Shown here piece after piece: positions 54,490 to 64,000 of a DNA stretch of 64,000 nt. The translations under genes and the position numbers were made by a program. Source of the stretch: Hymenobacter jejuensis. GTDB taxonomy: Bacteria; Bacteroidota; Bacteroidia; Cytophagales; Hymenobacteraceae. The notes under the pieces were generated by a model that saw only the letters and a list, made by a program, of their open reading frames with translations, was not told the DNA's origin and did no database searches. The stretch is from NCBI RefSeq assembly GCF_006337165.1, contig NZ_CP040896.1:3782001-3846000 (forward strand), given 5' to 3'. Position 1 is the stretch's first letter. Each line of letters starts with the position of its first letter.

Positions 54490-56040
54490 TTAGCTATTGC
54501 GCTCAAACGGGTTGACCGGCTCTACCAATACCACGCGCTCTCGCTCTACCACTACCGACCCGGCTACAGCGCCTTTGGGTTTGCGCACGAACTTTTTGGG
54601 CGTGACCGTGACCGGGCACAGCGAATCGTTTTTGCGCCGCGAATACCAAGCGGCCAGTTGCGCCGCACGCTCAACTACGGGATCGGGGACGGTTTGCCCC
54701 GCGCGGTGCCGGATCACGACGTGCGAGCCTGTTACGTCCTTGGCATGTAGCCACAGATCGTCTTTGTGGGCGTAGCGTTGGGTAAGCAGGTCGTTGTTTT
54801 GAGCATTGCGGCCCACCAGGATGGTAAAGCCACTGTCTTCGAACACTTTAAACGGCAACTCCGTGGCGACTTTGGCTTTAGTTTCAGGCTCCAGAGCGTG
54901 CTGCTTGCGCCAGGTGCGTAATGCGCGCAAATCAGTCAGAGAAGCGAGTTCTTCTAGCCGTTCGAGGCACCAGAACGCCTCCGTTTCGCGCCGCTCGATG
55001 CGCTCCTGAAGCTGGCGCGTTTCGATCTGCTGATTTTTGGCCTTGCGGTAGAGATTTTGGGCTGTGCGCTGGGGCGTTTCGGTGGGCTTGAGTTTCACCG
55101 TACGCACTTGGTCTTGGTAAAAATCGAACAGGTCGGCCTGCGCTGCTCCCGTCGGAATTTCGTGCAGGTGCGCCATTATCAGGTCGGCGGTCTGGCGGTA
55201 GCTCGCGCCGTGTTCTAAGGCATGCAGCCGCTGCTGGGCCTGAGATGCGCTGTTGGTAGCTTCCTCGGCACGGCGTTCGAGGGTTTGACGCAGCTGCTTA
55301 AGCTCGGTTTCATAGGCCCGACGGCTCAGGACCATCGGCACGAAAGCTCGTAGCGCGGCCACCGGATCGGCTGGGAGCGTTTGCTCGATGTGCCCCACAG
55401 GCAGCAAGCTCAGCCGTGTACGCCCCTCAACCGAGACGAGGTAATATTCTGTTGGGCTTTCGAGCCGCGCGACGACATTTGCCACCAGTTGCTCACGCTC
55501 AGCCGCATCTGCCGTGTCGTAGCCGTGGGCGCGCAGATAGCGGGGGGGGAGATCTCCGAGCGCCGGATAACGCTTCAACGGATCGGTGTGTGCAAGGGGA
55601 GTAGCTGGCAAAGCAGGCGCTAGCGTAGCATCGGCCGTGAATCGCTGGTGAAACAGCTCCACCGCGGCATCCGGCGCAGCCCGAAATACGGCGTTGGGCC
55701 GGATGCCGTACAGCTTCAGTAGGAGCGTAGCACCATCAGCGAAAGCAAATCGTAGGACCCGATCGTGCGGGAATACGCTCACGTCAGCCACAGTTCGGCC
55801 CAATAAATCCGGCAGCAAATCGACGGAATTGGCGCGGGCGCGGTGAAACGTATCGGGTAGTGCCAACGCCGGGAAAGTAGCCGAAAGCTGGGCCTTCAGC
55901 CAAAATTCGGTAGTGCCGTTGGTCAGGCCAATTACCAACTCGTCCTTCTCCTGCGAAAAGCAAGTAACAACTTTAAAACCTGCGAGTTGCCGCGTAAGTG
56001 CAGGGGCCAGCTGGCGCAGGAAATAGTAGTTGTTGTGCAT
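54490..56040 (-). CDS. NFACT family RNA-binding protein (RqcH-like)
   Basis: 516-aa protein with the NFACT-N domain at the front, a long coiled coil in the middle (residues about 230-290, YETELKQLRQTLERRAEEAT), and the NFACT-R domain near the end (YAHKDDLWLHAKDVTGSHVV, then IRHRAGQTVPDPVVERAAQL). Family members such as RqcH and Rqc2/NEMF bind stalled large ribosomal subunits and add alanine tails to nascent chains. Both NFACT domains and the coiled coil are present at the expected length, so it is probably functional. Start ATG at 56040. Confidence 0.85.
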   Translation of the reverse strand: MHNNYYFLRQLAPALTRQLAGFKVVTCFSQEKDELVIGLTNGTTEFWLKAQLSATFPALALPDTFHRARANSVDLLPDLLGRTVADVSVFPHDRVLRFAFADGATLLLKLYGIRPNAVFRAAPDAAVELFHQRFTADATLAPALPATPLAHTDPLKRYPALGDLPPRYLRAHGYDTADAAEREQLVANVVARLESPTEYYLVSVEGRTRLSLLPVGHIEQTLPADPVAALRAFVPMVLSRRAYETELKQLRQTLERRAEEATNSASQAQQRLHALEHGASYRQTADLIMAHLHEIPTGAAQADLFDFYQDQVRTVKLKPTETPQRTAQNLYRKAKNQQIETRQLQERIERRETEAFWCLERLEELASLTDLRALRTWRKQHALEPETKAKVATELPFKVFEDSGFTILVGRNAQNNDLLTQRYAHKDDLWLHAKDVTGSHVVIRHRAGQTVPDPVVERAAQLAAWYSRRKNDSLCPVTVTPKKFVRKPKGAVAGSVVVERERVVLVEPVNPFERNS

Positions 56041-56050
56041 GGTGTAAAGT

Positions 56051-56554
56051 TTAGATAGCTGAAGAGGCTACGTCGCAGCCGGCTTCTTCTAGTTCCAATA
56101 ACTGCATCAGCAACATTCTCGACCTGCGCACTGCAAACCAAAATGGAGCAAGTACTGAAAGTAAACCGAAAGCTAACACACCTAAGGGAAACAGATAAGG
56201 CAACAGACTAGAAGTACCCGTATCTATAATTATCCCTATCATAAATAAGCATATACCAAACAACATGACGATGCCAAACCAAAATTGAACAGGTGGCAGT
56301 CGATGCTGTAAGCATAAGGTACTGGATGCGCCATCCGAAGTGACCCAACCCCTAATTTGGGGCCGTGTTGAAACACTAGTATACCACGTAAGATGTCGGA
56401 TCTTAAACGAATCTTCGTCTACAAAGCCATGAAAAGGCTCGCGACGCCAGCCAAATTGGAAAAATGGGGCCGTATTAGTCCGTACCCGATGAAGAAGATC
56501 AACTGGGGTTAAAGGTGAGTAAAACTGCTCGGTAAGACTTGGAAACAGCCTCAT
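56051..56554 (-). CDS. Uncharacterised two-helix membrane protein
   Basis: 167-aa protein. The front (RTNTAPFFQFGWRREPFHGF, then DSFKIRHLTWYTSVSTRPQI) is polar, and two adjacent hydrophobic helices follow (FWFGIVMLFGICLFMIGIII and LLPYLFPLGVLAFGLLSVLA). No family recognised. Its base composition is more AT-rich than its neighbours. It lies between the NFACT and MBL genes, 10 and 4 bp apart respectively, so it may be in an operon with them. Confidence 0.65.
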   Translation of the reverse strand: MRLFPSLTEQFYSPLTPVDLLHRVRTNTAPFFQFGWRREPFHGFVDEDSFKIRHLTWYTSVSTRPQIRGWVTSDGASSTLCLQHRLPPVQFWFGIVMLFGICLFMIGIIIDTGTSSLLPYLFPLGVLAFGLLSVLAPFWFAVRRSRMLLMQLLELEEAGCDVASSAI

Positions 56555-56558
56555 CTTA

Positions 56559-57326
56559 TCATAGCGTTATCTTGAGGCCGTCATAGGCCAACCGAACAAA
56601 GTCTGGTAGCTCAGTTTCTACTTCGCGGTGACGACCCAGTTGATGGCTGATGTGTGTAAGATAGCCGCGGCGCGGGGCCAAATCGGTCAGGATGTCCACG
56701 GCTTCCTGAAGCGTGAAGTGCGAAATGTGCTTCTCGTGGCGCAGCGCGTTGAGGACGATTACTTCCGAGCCGCGCATTAGCTCCAGAGATTCAGGCGAGA
56801 GGTAGTTGGCGTCGGTGAGGTAAGTGAAATTGCCGACCCGAAATCCAAGCACGGGCAGTTTGTAATGAAGTGCCCGAATAGGCTGAAATTCAACCCCTTC
56901 CACCGAAAAGCTGTTGGTGTCGCTCAGAATCGGAATGGTGTTTACCTGCGGTACGCCGGGGTATTTCTTTTCGGCAAAAATGTATTCGTATTCGCGCCGC
57001 AGCTGGCTGAGTACGCGCTGCTCGGCATACACCGGCATGTCCTGTTGCTGCCGGAAATTGTACGCCCGGATGTCGTCCATGCCGGCCGTATGGTCTTTGT
57101 GCTCGTGCGTAAACACCAGCGCATCAAGGTGATCGATCCGCTCGCGCAGTACTTGCTGCCGGAAGTCGGGGCCAGAGTCGATGATGATGCTCTTGCCTTG
57201 CACGCGCAGGTGCACCGACACGCGCAGCCGCTTATCCCGAAAATCAACGGAACGGCACACGTTGCAATGGCACCCAATAACGGGTACCCCCTGCGACGTG
57301 CCCGTCCCGAGAAATGTAATTTCCAT
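56559..57326 (-). CDS. MBL-fold metallohydrolase (PhnP/RNase Z-like)
   Basis: 255-aa metallo-beta-lactamase-fold enzyme. Motifs: FLGTGTSQGVPVIGCHCNVC at the start, the metal ligands VFTHEHKDHTAGMDDIR (HxHxDH), and later His residues in SHFTLQEAVDIL and GYLTHISHQLG. A CxC...C cluster near the N-terminus (CHCNVC) fits PhnP-like zinc-binding phosphodiesterases, which cut cyclic phosphates. The substrate is unknown. It stands 4 bp from the upstream-facing membrane-protein gene. Confidence 0.88.
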   Translation of the reverse strand: MEITFLGTGTSQGVPVIGCHCNVCRSVDFRDKRLRVSVHLRVQGKSIIIDSGPDFRQQVLRERIDHLDALVFTHEHKDHTAGMDDIRAYNFRQQQDMPVYAEQRVLSQLRREYEYIFAEKKYPGVPQVNTIPILSDTNSFSVEGVEFQPIRALHYKLPVLGFRVGNFTYLTDANYLSPESLELMRGSEVIVLNALRHEKHISHFTLQEAVDILTDLAPRRGYLTHISHQLGRHREVETELPDFVRLAYDGLKITL

Positions 57327-57425
57327 AGTTAGAAGTTAGAACTGAGAAGGGAGCGATGAGACTCTACACGCTGATTCTGCTTTAAGCTAGCCTCATACCT
57401 CACTTCCTGCATCTCACTTCCGTAT

Positions 57426-57803
57426 TTACCCTACATATTGTTTTACCACGCGTACAAGTGCGTCAAAATCAAGGGGTTTGGGTAAGTAATCCGTTACGCC
57501 GGCTTCCCGAAACTGCTCCATCGAGTAGTTGTTGGCGTTGCCGGTGATGGCGATGATAGGCAATTGCGCAATGCGCGGATCGGCGTTGCGACGGATTTCC
57601 CGCGTGCACTCCATCCCGTCTTTCACCGGAATGTTGATGTCCATCAGCACGCAGTCAATTGGCTGGCTTTCAACTTGTTTGATTACTTCGCCACCATTTT
57701 TGGCCGACACAATGCGGTATTTTTGGAGCTCCAAGATTTTCTTGGTGAGGTTTAGAATTACGGAGCTGTCTTCCGCAATCAGAATCGTTTTATTCTCGGC
57801 CAT
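57426..57803 (-). CDS. Single-domain response regulator
   Basis: 125-aa receiver-only protein. Phospho-acceptor Asp in DCVLMDINIPVKDGMECTRE, acidic pocket ILIAEDSSVILNL, switch Thr in PIIAITGNAN and Lys in YLPKPLDFDAL. No output domain, so it probably shuttles phosphate or controls protein partners. It is 56 bp downstream of the large hybrid kinase on the same strand and likely its partner. Confidence 0.9.
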   Translation of the reverse strand: MAENKTILIAEDSSVILNLTKKILELQKYRIVSAKNGGEVIKQVESQPIDCVLMDINIPVKDGMECTREIRRNADPRIAQLPIIAITGNANNYSMEQFREAGVTDYLPKPLDFDALVRVVKQYVG

Positions 57804-57859
57804 GGGAGAGGAATTGTGGTGCTAGTTGTGGTATGGTAGTAAGATTAAGGAAAAGTAGT

Positions 57860-60800
57860 TCAATTGGCCCGCGTAACCGCGGGGTAAGCCGCGATAAATT
57901 GCGCAAATAAACGCAGCAGATCTTTAAAGTCCTGCTCGACGGTAGCGAATTGCCCCTTTTTGATGTCGTGCTCCAAGGATTTGGCACGCTCGCCCAACTC
58001 ATTGATTCCCAACGTAAAGCCGGTGCCTTTGAGTTGGTGCAGGTGCGGCAGAATTTCGGCGTACTGCTGCTTGTCCATTAGCGCGGTCGCTTCTTCGAGT
58101 AGCTGACCGGCTTCGCGCTCAAAATCTGTGTAGAGCTCGGCCGCAAAGTCGATGCCGCCCAGCTGGCGCAGCTGCTCAACTACTTCCGGGTCGATGCAGA
58201 TCGAATCCTGAGCGACTTCTTCGGGCTCGGCTTGCCCCAAGGCCGCGGAGGCTTTGTCCTGCGTAGCAGCCGGATTGGTCCAACGGCGTAGCACCGCATA
58301 CAAGTCCTGCGTCTTGACGGGCTTCGACACGTAGTCGTCCATGCCTTCCTGCACAAAGCGTTCGGCATCTTCTTTCATTGAATACGCCGTCATGGCCACA
58401 ACCGGCGGACACTGGTCGCCCAGGCGCTCCCGGATTTCGCGCATGGCCGTCACGCCGTCCATTTCCGGCATCTGAATGTCCATGAAAATCACGTCGTACT
58501 TCACCTTCGGCGTAGTCGCGCGGCTGATGGCTTCGAAGCCGTCGCCAGCTACATCGACGCGGCAGCCCAGCTTGTCGAGCAAGCGGATGGCTACCTTCTG
58601 GTTGATCGGGTTGTCGTCGACGAGCAGCACCCGCGGCGACGATTCGAAACGGACCACTTCCTGCGACCGATCGCGGGAAGCAAGGCGCTCCTGTACAATG
58701 GCATCCTCGTTGAGAGCAACGCGGCAACGTATTGTGAACCAGAAGGTTGATCCATCGCCGGGGTTGGAAATCATTCCAATATCACCGCCCAACAGTTCCG
58801 CTAGCTGCTTGCTGATCGCCAGACCCAGTCCTGTGCCGCCAAACGACTTGGTTGGGGTCGTGTCGAGCTGGGTGAAGTTGGTGAACAGCAGCTTTTCGTT
58901 TTCCAAGGAAATGCCAATGCCCGAGTCCTGCACCGCAAACCGCAACGTGTGTTCCTCTCCATCCGTCGAAACCGACGACACGATGATGCTCACCGTGCCT
59001 TGCGGCGTAAACTTGATGGCGTTGGAAGTCAGGTTGGACAGGATCTGGAGCAGGCGCGTTTCGTCGGTGATGATGAAGCGCGGCGTGTGCGGCGTAATGT
59101 GGTACGTAAAGCGCAGATTCTTCTGGTTGGCGCGGTTGGCAAACAACGAATGCAGCTTGTCGAGCGTGTAGTGCAGGTCGATGCCGCTTTCGTTGAGCAC
59201 GAGCTTGCCCGCCTGAATCTTCGACAGGTCTAGGATATCGTTGAGAATGGCCAGCAGCGCGTCCGACGACTTGCGCAGCGTATCCACGTAGTCTTCCTGT
59301 TCTTCGGAAGCCACGGTTTGGTGCAGCAAATCGATCATGCCGATGATGCCGTTCATCGGCGTGCGCAACTCGTGGCTCATGTTGGCCAAGAACTGCGTCT
59401 TGGCATCTAAGGCGCGTTCGGCTTCGTCTTTGGCGTGGCGTAGCTCGTCCTCGATCTGTTTAAGATCGGTGATGTCGCGCGCAATGCCCTCAGTACCAGA
59501 CATTTCTCCCGAAACGGCCCGCGCATTGATCAGGACGCTAACGGGGTGCCCGTCTTTGTGGCGAATGGCCGTTTCGAAGTTGCGCAAAGCACCACCGCCG
59601 CGCTTGACTTCCTCAAGCAAGCGATCACGGTCCAGCGGGTCGACGTAATAATCGATAATGCGTGTGCCCAGCACCTCCTCGGGCTTGTAGCCCAACACTT
59701 CCTCTACCGAAGGGCTCAGGATGGTGAGAAGGCCGTGGTCGTCGGTGCGGTAGTAGATGTCCTGGAATGATTCGAAAATCGCGCGGAACTTTTCTTCCTG
59801 CGAGGCCAGCTCCAACTGCGAGCTTTTCTTCTCGGTGATGTCGTGGGCAATGCCCGAAATCTCCTCGAACGAGCCGTCGTCGAGGTAAATCGGGTTGAGG
59901 TAGATTTCGCGCCACGTATCCAGCCCGCGCGAGTCGCGCAGCCGCACTTCGAAGCGTTGGGGTTGGCCCTGAAACGCTTTTTTGTAGCCCTCGATGAAGG
60001 AATGCCGGGCGTCGTCTTCCATCATGGCCAGGTCGGCCTGCCACAGATTGACGTTGAGGACCGGGTACACGCCGTTGCGGCGCAGGAAATACGCCGCGTA
60101 ATTGCGGTTGAAGGAAGTCAGGCGCGAGTGCGTATCCACGGACCACATCAAGTGGGTTCCGCTTTCAAAAATGGCATTCAACCGCGCATTTTGCTTGTTG
60201 ATCTGGACTTCGTTGCGCTTCCGCTCAATGGCCAGCGCCACTTGGTTGGAGATAAAGTGCAGAATCTCAATGTCGCCTGTCGCGTAAGCATCGGCTTTGT
60301 GGTAATCCTGTACGGCGATAACGCCGATGATGCGTTCGCCAATGCTCAGCGGCGAACACAGCATCACCTCCGGCATCAGGCCAAAGGCCGTGGTGGTGCC
60401 GTTGGCGATGAGTTCCTGAAGCTCGGCCTTGATCATAAACTGCGGGCGCCCGGTCCGGATGATGTACTCCGAGATGCCCGAAGAGAAGGGCCGCGAAGTG
60501 ACGGTCTGCTCGCCCTGCGTGTTCTGGTCGACGAAGTACACGAACTGCAGCTGCGTGCGATCCTCGTCGCAGAGGGCGATGTAGAAGTTGTTGGTCTCGA
60601 TAATCTTGCTCAGCTCCCGGTGAATGGCCCCGTACAACGAGTGCAAGTCCTTGGAGCTAATGGCCAGATTAGCAATGCTGTAGTACACCTTCTGCAGGCG
60701 CTCGGCCTTGATGCGGTCGGTGATGTCGTGCAGAATGGCGCGGGTGCTTACCGGCTCTTCGTCCTGCCACGAGCACGAAATGCTACCGATCAGGTGCACG

Positions 60801-61933
60801 GGTTTGCCCGTTTTGGTCAGAAACACCGTTTCCAGCTTGTTCACTTTTTCGCCCTTGTACAAGTTGCGCAGCTGATACAGCAGCTTGGCTTTGTAGTAGG
60901 GGTGCACCACGTTGTTGAGCGTGAGGTGGGGCAGGTCGGCGTCGGTGTACCCGAGCTTTTCCTTCCAAGCCTTGTTCACGAACAAAAAGCGGTTGTCAAT
61001 GCTCAGGTTCTGAATCAGGTCGTGGGCATTGTCGAGGAAATCCTGGAGGCGGTTGCGGTTGTCGTTGAGGGCGCGCGCCGCAACATGGCGGTCGGTCAGG
61101 TCGCGGCCAATGGACCACAGCCCGCTAACATTGCCTTCGGCATCGTAGGCGAGCTCCGTGTTCCAGTGTACCATGCGGGTCTGGCCCCCCTTCGTCAGCA
61201 GGATGCGCTCGTAGTATTCCGACAGCTTTTTTTCGCTTACTGCTGAGGCAAATACTTTGCGGCGCAGCGCGCGCTCCGAAGGCGGCGTAAACAGGTCGTG
61301 GTAGTTGCGGCCAATGATTTCTTCGCGCTGGTACTCCGTAAAATCCAAGAAGAAATCATTGGCCTCCCGGATAATGCCGTTGTTGTCGCAGAAAATGTAA
61401 GCCAGATCCGCGCGGCTAAGCATGTCGCGCATCCGTTGCTGAATGGCGTTATGCGATATAACTACTTGACTATCAGATACTTGTGTTTTGGGCTGTTCTT
61501 CGGCTATTTCGGTGCGTAAGGTGAGCTGCACCCGTGTGCCGCCGGGCCACTGGACGCGGTGGAGCGTGGCCCACGCCTTGAGCGGCGTCCGGTCGGCGGA
61601 GTGGCGGCCCTGCCACCACCGCGCGTACGTGCGGCCGGTCTTGGCAGTGCTAAGGATGGCTTCGTGCAACGCCGTGGCCGAGCGCCAATAGTCGCCGGAG
61701 CCATTGGGGGCCGGTACGGCAAACGCCATCAGGTCTGATTTCAGCAATGCCGGCCGGGTGGTGCCCAGCCACTGCAAGGCCGTTTGGTTGCAATCCACCA
61801 GCGTGCCGTGCTCATCGTAGAGCAGCAGGGCGTCGTAAGCTTCGTCGAAGAGGGCACGATAAAAATCCTCGGGCCTCGTAGACGGAGAACTAGAAGCCGT
61901 TGGGGAAGCTGATGAAACAGGCGGAATAGGCAT
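57860..61933 (-). CDS. Hybrid sensor histidine kinase with PAS, GAF, REC and Hpt domains
   Basis: 1357-aa soluble phosphorelay kinase. In order: PAS (about 20-130), PAS (175-290; [20 protein letters not shown]), PAS (290-410; [20 protein letters not shown]), GAF (425-570), two further PAS (590-820; [20 protein letters not shown]), HisKA with phospho-His in [15 protein letters not shown], ATPase (N box [15 protein letters not shown]2 [13 protein letters not shown]), receiver ([13 protein letters not shown]; Asp in [13 protein letters not shown]), and Hpt (His in [12 protein letters not shown]). No membrane helix, so it senses cytoplasmic cues. Near residue 158 the stretch [11 protein letters not shown] has AT-rich codons resembling the dispersed palindrome. 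The small response regulator follows 56 bp downstream. Confidence 0.92.
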   Translation of the reverse strand: MPIPPVSSASPTASSSPSTRPEDFYRALFDEAYDALLLYDEHGTLVDCNQTALQWLGTTRPALLKSDLMAFAVPAPNGSGDYWRSATALHEAILSTAKTGRTYARWWQGRHSADRTPLKAWATLHRVQWPGGTRVQLTLRTEIAEEQPKTQVSDSQVVISHNAIQQRMRDMLSRADLAYIFCDNNGIIREANDFFLDFTEYQREEIIGRNYHDLFTPPSERALRRKVFASAVSEKKLSEYYERILLTKGGQTRMVHWNTELAYDAEGNVSGLWSIGRDLTDRHVAARALNDNRNRLQDFLDNAHDLIQNLSIDNRFLFVNKAWKEKLGYTDADLPHLTLNNVVHPYYKAKLLYQLRNLYKGEKVNKLETVFLTKTGKPVHLIGSISCSWQDEEPVSTRAILHDITDRIKAERLQKVYYSIANLAISSKDLHSLYGAIHRELSKIIETNNFYIALCDEDRTQLQFVYFVDQNTQGEQTVTSRPFSSGISEYIIRTGRPQFMIKAELQELIANGTTTAFGLMPEVMLCSPLSIGERIIGVIAVQDYHKADAYATGDIEILHFISNQVALAIERKRNEVQINKQNARLNAIFESGTHLMWSVDTHSRLTSFNRNYAAYFLRRNGVYPVLNVNLWQADLAMMEDDARHSFIEGYKKAFQGQPQRFEVRLRDSRGLDTWREIYLNPIYLDDGSFEEISGIAHDITEKKSSQLELASQEEKFRAIFESFQDIYYRTDDHGLLTILSPSVEEVLGYKPEEVLGTRIIDYYVDPLDRDRLLEEVKRGGGALRNFETAIRHKDGHPVSVLINARAVSGEMSGTEGIARDITDLKQIEDELRHAKDEAERALDAKTQFLANMSHELRTPMNGIIGMIDLLHQTVASEEQEDYVDTLRKSSDALLAILNDILDLSKIQAGKLVLNESGIDLHYTLDKLHSLFANRANQKNLRFTYHITPHTPRFIITDETRLLQILSNLTSNAIKFTPQGTVSIIVSSVSTDGEEHTLRFAVQDSGIGISLENEKLLFTNFTQLDTTPTKSFGGTGLGLAISKQLAELLGGDIGMISNPGDGSTFWFTIRCRVALNEDAIVQERLASRDRSQEVVRFESSPRVLLVDDNPINQKVAIRLLDKLGCRVDVAGDGFEAISRATTPKVKYDVIFMDIQMPEMDGVTAMREIRERLGDQCPPVVAMTAYSMKEDAERFVQEGMDDYVSKPVKTQDLYAVLRRWTNPAATQDKASAALGQAEPEEVAQDSICIDPEVVEQLRQLGGIDFAAELYTDFEREAGQLLEEATALMDKQQYAEILPHLHQLKGTGFTLGINELGERAKSLEHDIKKGQFATVEQDFKDLLRLFAQFIAAYPAVTRAN

Positions 61934-62077
61934 TAGAAGTAATGAGAGCGGCGGTGTAAGTCCAGAAACCGGTACTTACGGACGAAGCGCGGTTTTAACT
62001 TTCTAAATTTGTCAAAAATATCCAAAAAAACACGTTTTTCACCACCTGCTCTCTCGCCCAACGGAAGTATTCTGCTT

Positions 62078-63205
62078 ATGCGCTCCCTGCTCTTTGCGGT
62101 AACTACCGATCTGAACTACGACCAACGTATGCAGCGCATTTGCAGTAGCTTAGCCCAGCAAGGCTACCGGGTGCTGCTGGTGGGGCGGGAGCGGCCTAAG
62201 TCGGAAAAGCTCACGGCCCAAAGGTACCGCCAACATCGGTTGCGTTGTTGGTTTAATAAAGGCAAGTTCTTTTACCTAGAGTTCAACCTTCGCCTTTTTT
62301 TTTATTTGCTGCGGCAGCGTGCCGACGCCTGGTGCGCCATCGACCTAGACACGGCCTTGCCCGTGTGGCTGCGGGCGCGGCTCGCCAAGCAACCCTTCGT
62401 CTACGATGCCCATGAGCTGTTTACCGAAGTGCCGGAAGTAGTGGCGCGTCCGACAGTACAACGAGTGTGGCGCGCCGTAGAACGGTTTGTGGTGCCCCGC
62501 ACCGCGTTGGCCTACACCGTGGGGCCGGCGCTGGCTGAGGTATTCAGGCAGCGTTACGGGCGGGCATTTGCCGTGGTGCGCAACATCAGCCGGCTCGCGC
62601 CCGGCAACCTGCCGCCCGCGCCGGATGCTGCTCCGCCCCAGGGCTATATTCTTTACCAAGGCGCCCTGAATGTCGGGCGCGGGCTTGAAGTGTTGTTGGA
62701 TGCTATGTCGCTGGTAGACAATAAGTTGCTGATATGTGGCGAAGGCGATCTGTCGGAGGTCTTGCGAGCGCGAGCGGCGGCGCTGGGGCTACTAGCTTCC
62801 GGCAAGGTAGAGTTTCGGGGGTACGTGCTGCCTGCGGCCTTGCAGGAAATAACGCGACAGGCGACGGTGGGCATTATGCTGCTCGAAAACACTGGCCTGA
62901 GCTATTACTACTCGCTGGCCAATAAGTTTTTCGATTACTTGCACGCCGGTATTCCGCAGGTCATTGTCGATTTTCCGGAGTACAGCCTTCTAAATCAGGA
63001 GTTTGACGTGGCCGAAGTAGTCAGCCTGACGCCCCAAGCCGTTGCGGCTGCCCTCAACCGCCTGCTCCGCGACGAGCCGGCGCGCTATCACCAACTGGCT
63101 GAAAACTGCCGCCGCGCCCGCCAAGAATTGAACTGGCAACGCGAGGAGCAGGTCTTGCTGGCACTGTATGAGTCGTTGTGGGCTCCCCAACCAATTTCCG
63201 CATGA
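62078..63205 (+). CDS. Glycosyltransferase (GT4-like)
   Basis: 375-aa GT-B fold transferase from the ATG at 62078 (MRSLLFAVTTDLNYDQRMQR); an in-frame TTG at 62009 adds residues unlike the family and was not used. Typical pieces: N-lobe LAQQGYRVLLVGRERP, EIFTEVP-like KQPFVYDAHELFTEVPEVVA, and in the C-lobe LVDNKLLICGEGDL, ILLENTGLSYYYSLANKFFD and FDYLHAGIPQVIV. Transfers a sugar from a nucleotide donor; acceptor unknown. It overlaps miaA by 4 bp (ATGA), so the two genes form an operon. A -7 box (TAAATTTG) is at 62004. Confidence 0.87.
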   Translation: MRSLLFAVTTDLNYDQRMQRICSSLAQQGYRVLLVGRERPKSEKLTAQRYRQHRLRCWFNKGKFFYLEFNLRLFFYLLRQRADAWCAIDLDTALPVWLRARLAKQPFVYDAHELFTEVPEVVARPTVQRVWRAVERFVVPRTALAYTVGPALAEVFRQRYGRAFAVVRNISRLAPGNLPPAPDAAPPQGYILYQGALNVGRGLEVLLDAMSLVDNKLLICGEGDLSEVLRARAAALGLLASGKVEFRGYVLPAALQEITRQATVGIMLLENTGLSYYYSLANKFFDYLHAGIPQVIVDFPEYSLLNQEFDVAEVVSLTPQAVAAALNRLLRDEPARYHQLAENCRRARQELNWQREEQVLLALYESLWAPQPISA

Positions 63206-64000
63206 GTATAATGACCGCATCCGAGCACCAGCCTACTTTGCTGGTCGTGGCCGGGCCTACGGCCGTGGGCAAAACCGCGCTGTGCGTGCGTTTGGCCCAT
63301 CATTTCCAAACAGAAGTCGTTTCTGCCGATTCGCGGCAGTTCTTTTGCGAGCTGAGCATTGGCACCGCCAAACCGACGGCCGCCGAAATGGAAGGCGTGC
63401 CGCACCATTTCATTGACTCACATAGCATTACGGAAGAATACAATGCCGGCCGTTTCGAAACGGACTGTTTGCAGCTGTTGCAGGAATTGTTTCAACGGCA
63501 CGAAGTGGTCATTCTGACGGGCGGCTCGGGACTGTACCTGCAAGCCGTCACCGAAGGCTTCGACGAGCTGCCCGCTGCCAATCCCGCAATCCGGGCGGCT
63601 TTGCACCAAGAGCTAGCCGAAAAAGGACTGGAAGCTATGCTTGTAGAACTATCTGATAATGATATAGTTACCTATAATCGAATTGACCGCCAGAATCACC
63701 AGCGCGTGTTGCGGGCTTTGGAAGTAATTCGAAGTACGGGGCAGCCGTTTTCGAGCTTTCACACCGAAACCAAGAGCGGCCCGCGGCCGTTTCGCATCGT
63801 GAAAGTGGCCCTCACGCGGGATCGGGAAGAACTCTACCACCGCATCGGTACGCGCGTTGACCAGATGCTGGAAGCTGGTTTGCTGCAAGAAGTGGAATCA
63901 TTACTGCCGTATCGTGCCCACAACGCGCTGCATACGGTCGGCTACCAGGAAATCTTCGAATACTTGGATGGGCTGCACGACTGGCCCGAAACCGTGCGGC
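63202..64000 (+). CDS. miaA: tRNA dimethylallyltransferase MiaA (5' part, cut by window end)
   Basis: Begins at the ATG overlapping the glycosyltransferase stop and runs off the window without a stop, so about 266 residues are seen of a usual 300-310. P-loop GPTAVGKTALCVRL, VVSADSRQFFCELSIGTAKP (dimethylallyl donor and tRNA contacts), HHFIDSHSITEEYNAGRFET, ILTGGSGLYLQAVTEGFDEL, and RQNHQRVLRALEVIRSTGQP are conserved. MiaA adds a dimethylallyl group to A37 of tRNAs that read U-starting codons, a role in reading accuracy. The codons for LSDNDIVTYNRID (63650-63690) are AT-rich, a variant of the repeated patch seen elsewhere. Confidence 0.95.
   Translation, partial: MSIMTASEHQPTLLVVAGPTAVGKTALCVRLAHHFQTEVVSADSRQFFCELSIGTAKPTAAEMEGVPHHFIDSHSITEEYNAGRFETDCLQLLQELFQRHEVVILTGGSGLYLQAVTEGFDELPAANPAIRAALHQELAEKGLEAMLVELSDNDIVTYNRIDRQNHQRVLRALEVIRSTGQPFSSFHTETKSGPRPFRIVKVALTRDREELYHRIGTRVDQMLEAGLLQEVESLLPYRAHNALHTVGYQEIFEYLDGLHDWPETVR

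Overview
The window fits a GC-rich member of Bacteroidota, most likely Hymenobacter or a close relative. The protein families point that way (DUF5916, DUF4386, DUF2490, an AsmA-like protein, OafA-type acyltransferase, large PAS hybrid kinases). So do Bacteroidota-type -7 boxes (TAnnTTTG) just upstream of several starts, and short AT-rich islands in an otherwise GC-rich sequence. This is read from sequence content only; no database search was run.

Layout. 0-9.3 kb: AsmA-like envelope protein, ECF sigma factor with a short downstream gene, a ClpP protease, an MpaB/DUF2236 protein, SelO, and a Bcr/CflA-type efflux pump. 9.3-15.6 kb: HipA-like kinase with DUF3037 partner, a small membrane protein, an LRR-kinase fusion, and a DUF5916 protein. 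15.7-23.4 kb: CAT-like acetyltransferase, HAD hydrolase, AI-2E-type permease, a beta-propeller protein, and a BLUF photoreceptor next to a PAS histidine kinase. 23.4-27.3 kb: esterase, DUF4386, acyltransferase, and a DUF433/DUF5615 toxin-antitoxin pair. 27.5-41 kb: SWIM-SNF2 helicase, M3 peptidase, MsrB, amidase, UvrA2-type ATPase, J-domain protein, and HDAC-like deacetylase. 48.7-64 kb: CocE/NonD hydrolase, TetR, MOSC, Dps and an iron permease, tRNA-Leu, an NFACT protein, MBL hydrolase, a response regulator, a 1357-aa hybrid kinase, a glycosyltransferase, and the start of miaA.

The most notable locus is 41.8-48.4 kb, an RNA quality-control and repair island. It encodes a TROVE/vWA protein (Ro60 orthologue, Rsr), then a tandem array of four tRNA-mimicking Y RNAs, then two different RtcB RNA ligases with a DUF2490 gene between them that carries an in-frame TAG. 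Each RNA has a Ro60-type bulged stem (GGTGYCGTAG on the 5' side, GTTGCCC on the 3' side). Each also has a circularly permuted tRNA-like domain in the order T-arm, closed acceptor hairpin, D-arm, with the D-arm degenerate in the first unit. All four share an unexplained TACTTCG element at an identical offset from the 5' Ro60 motif.

The window also carries two kinds of dispersed palindrome. One is a set of 84-211 nt GC-rich inverted repeats between genes. The other is a family of short AT-rich nested palindromes around the core TTGATAATCAA. It has five exact intergenic copies, and related AT-rich patches lie inside coding sequences.
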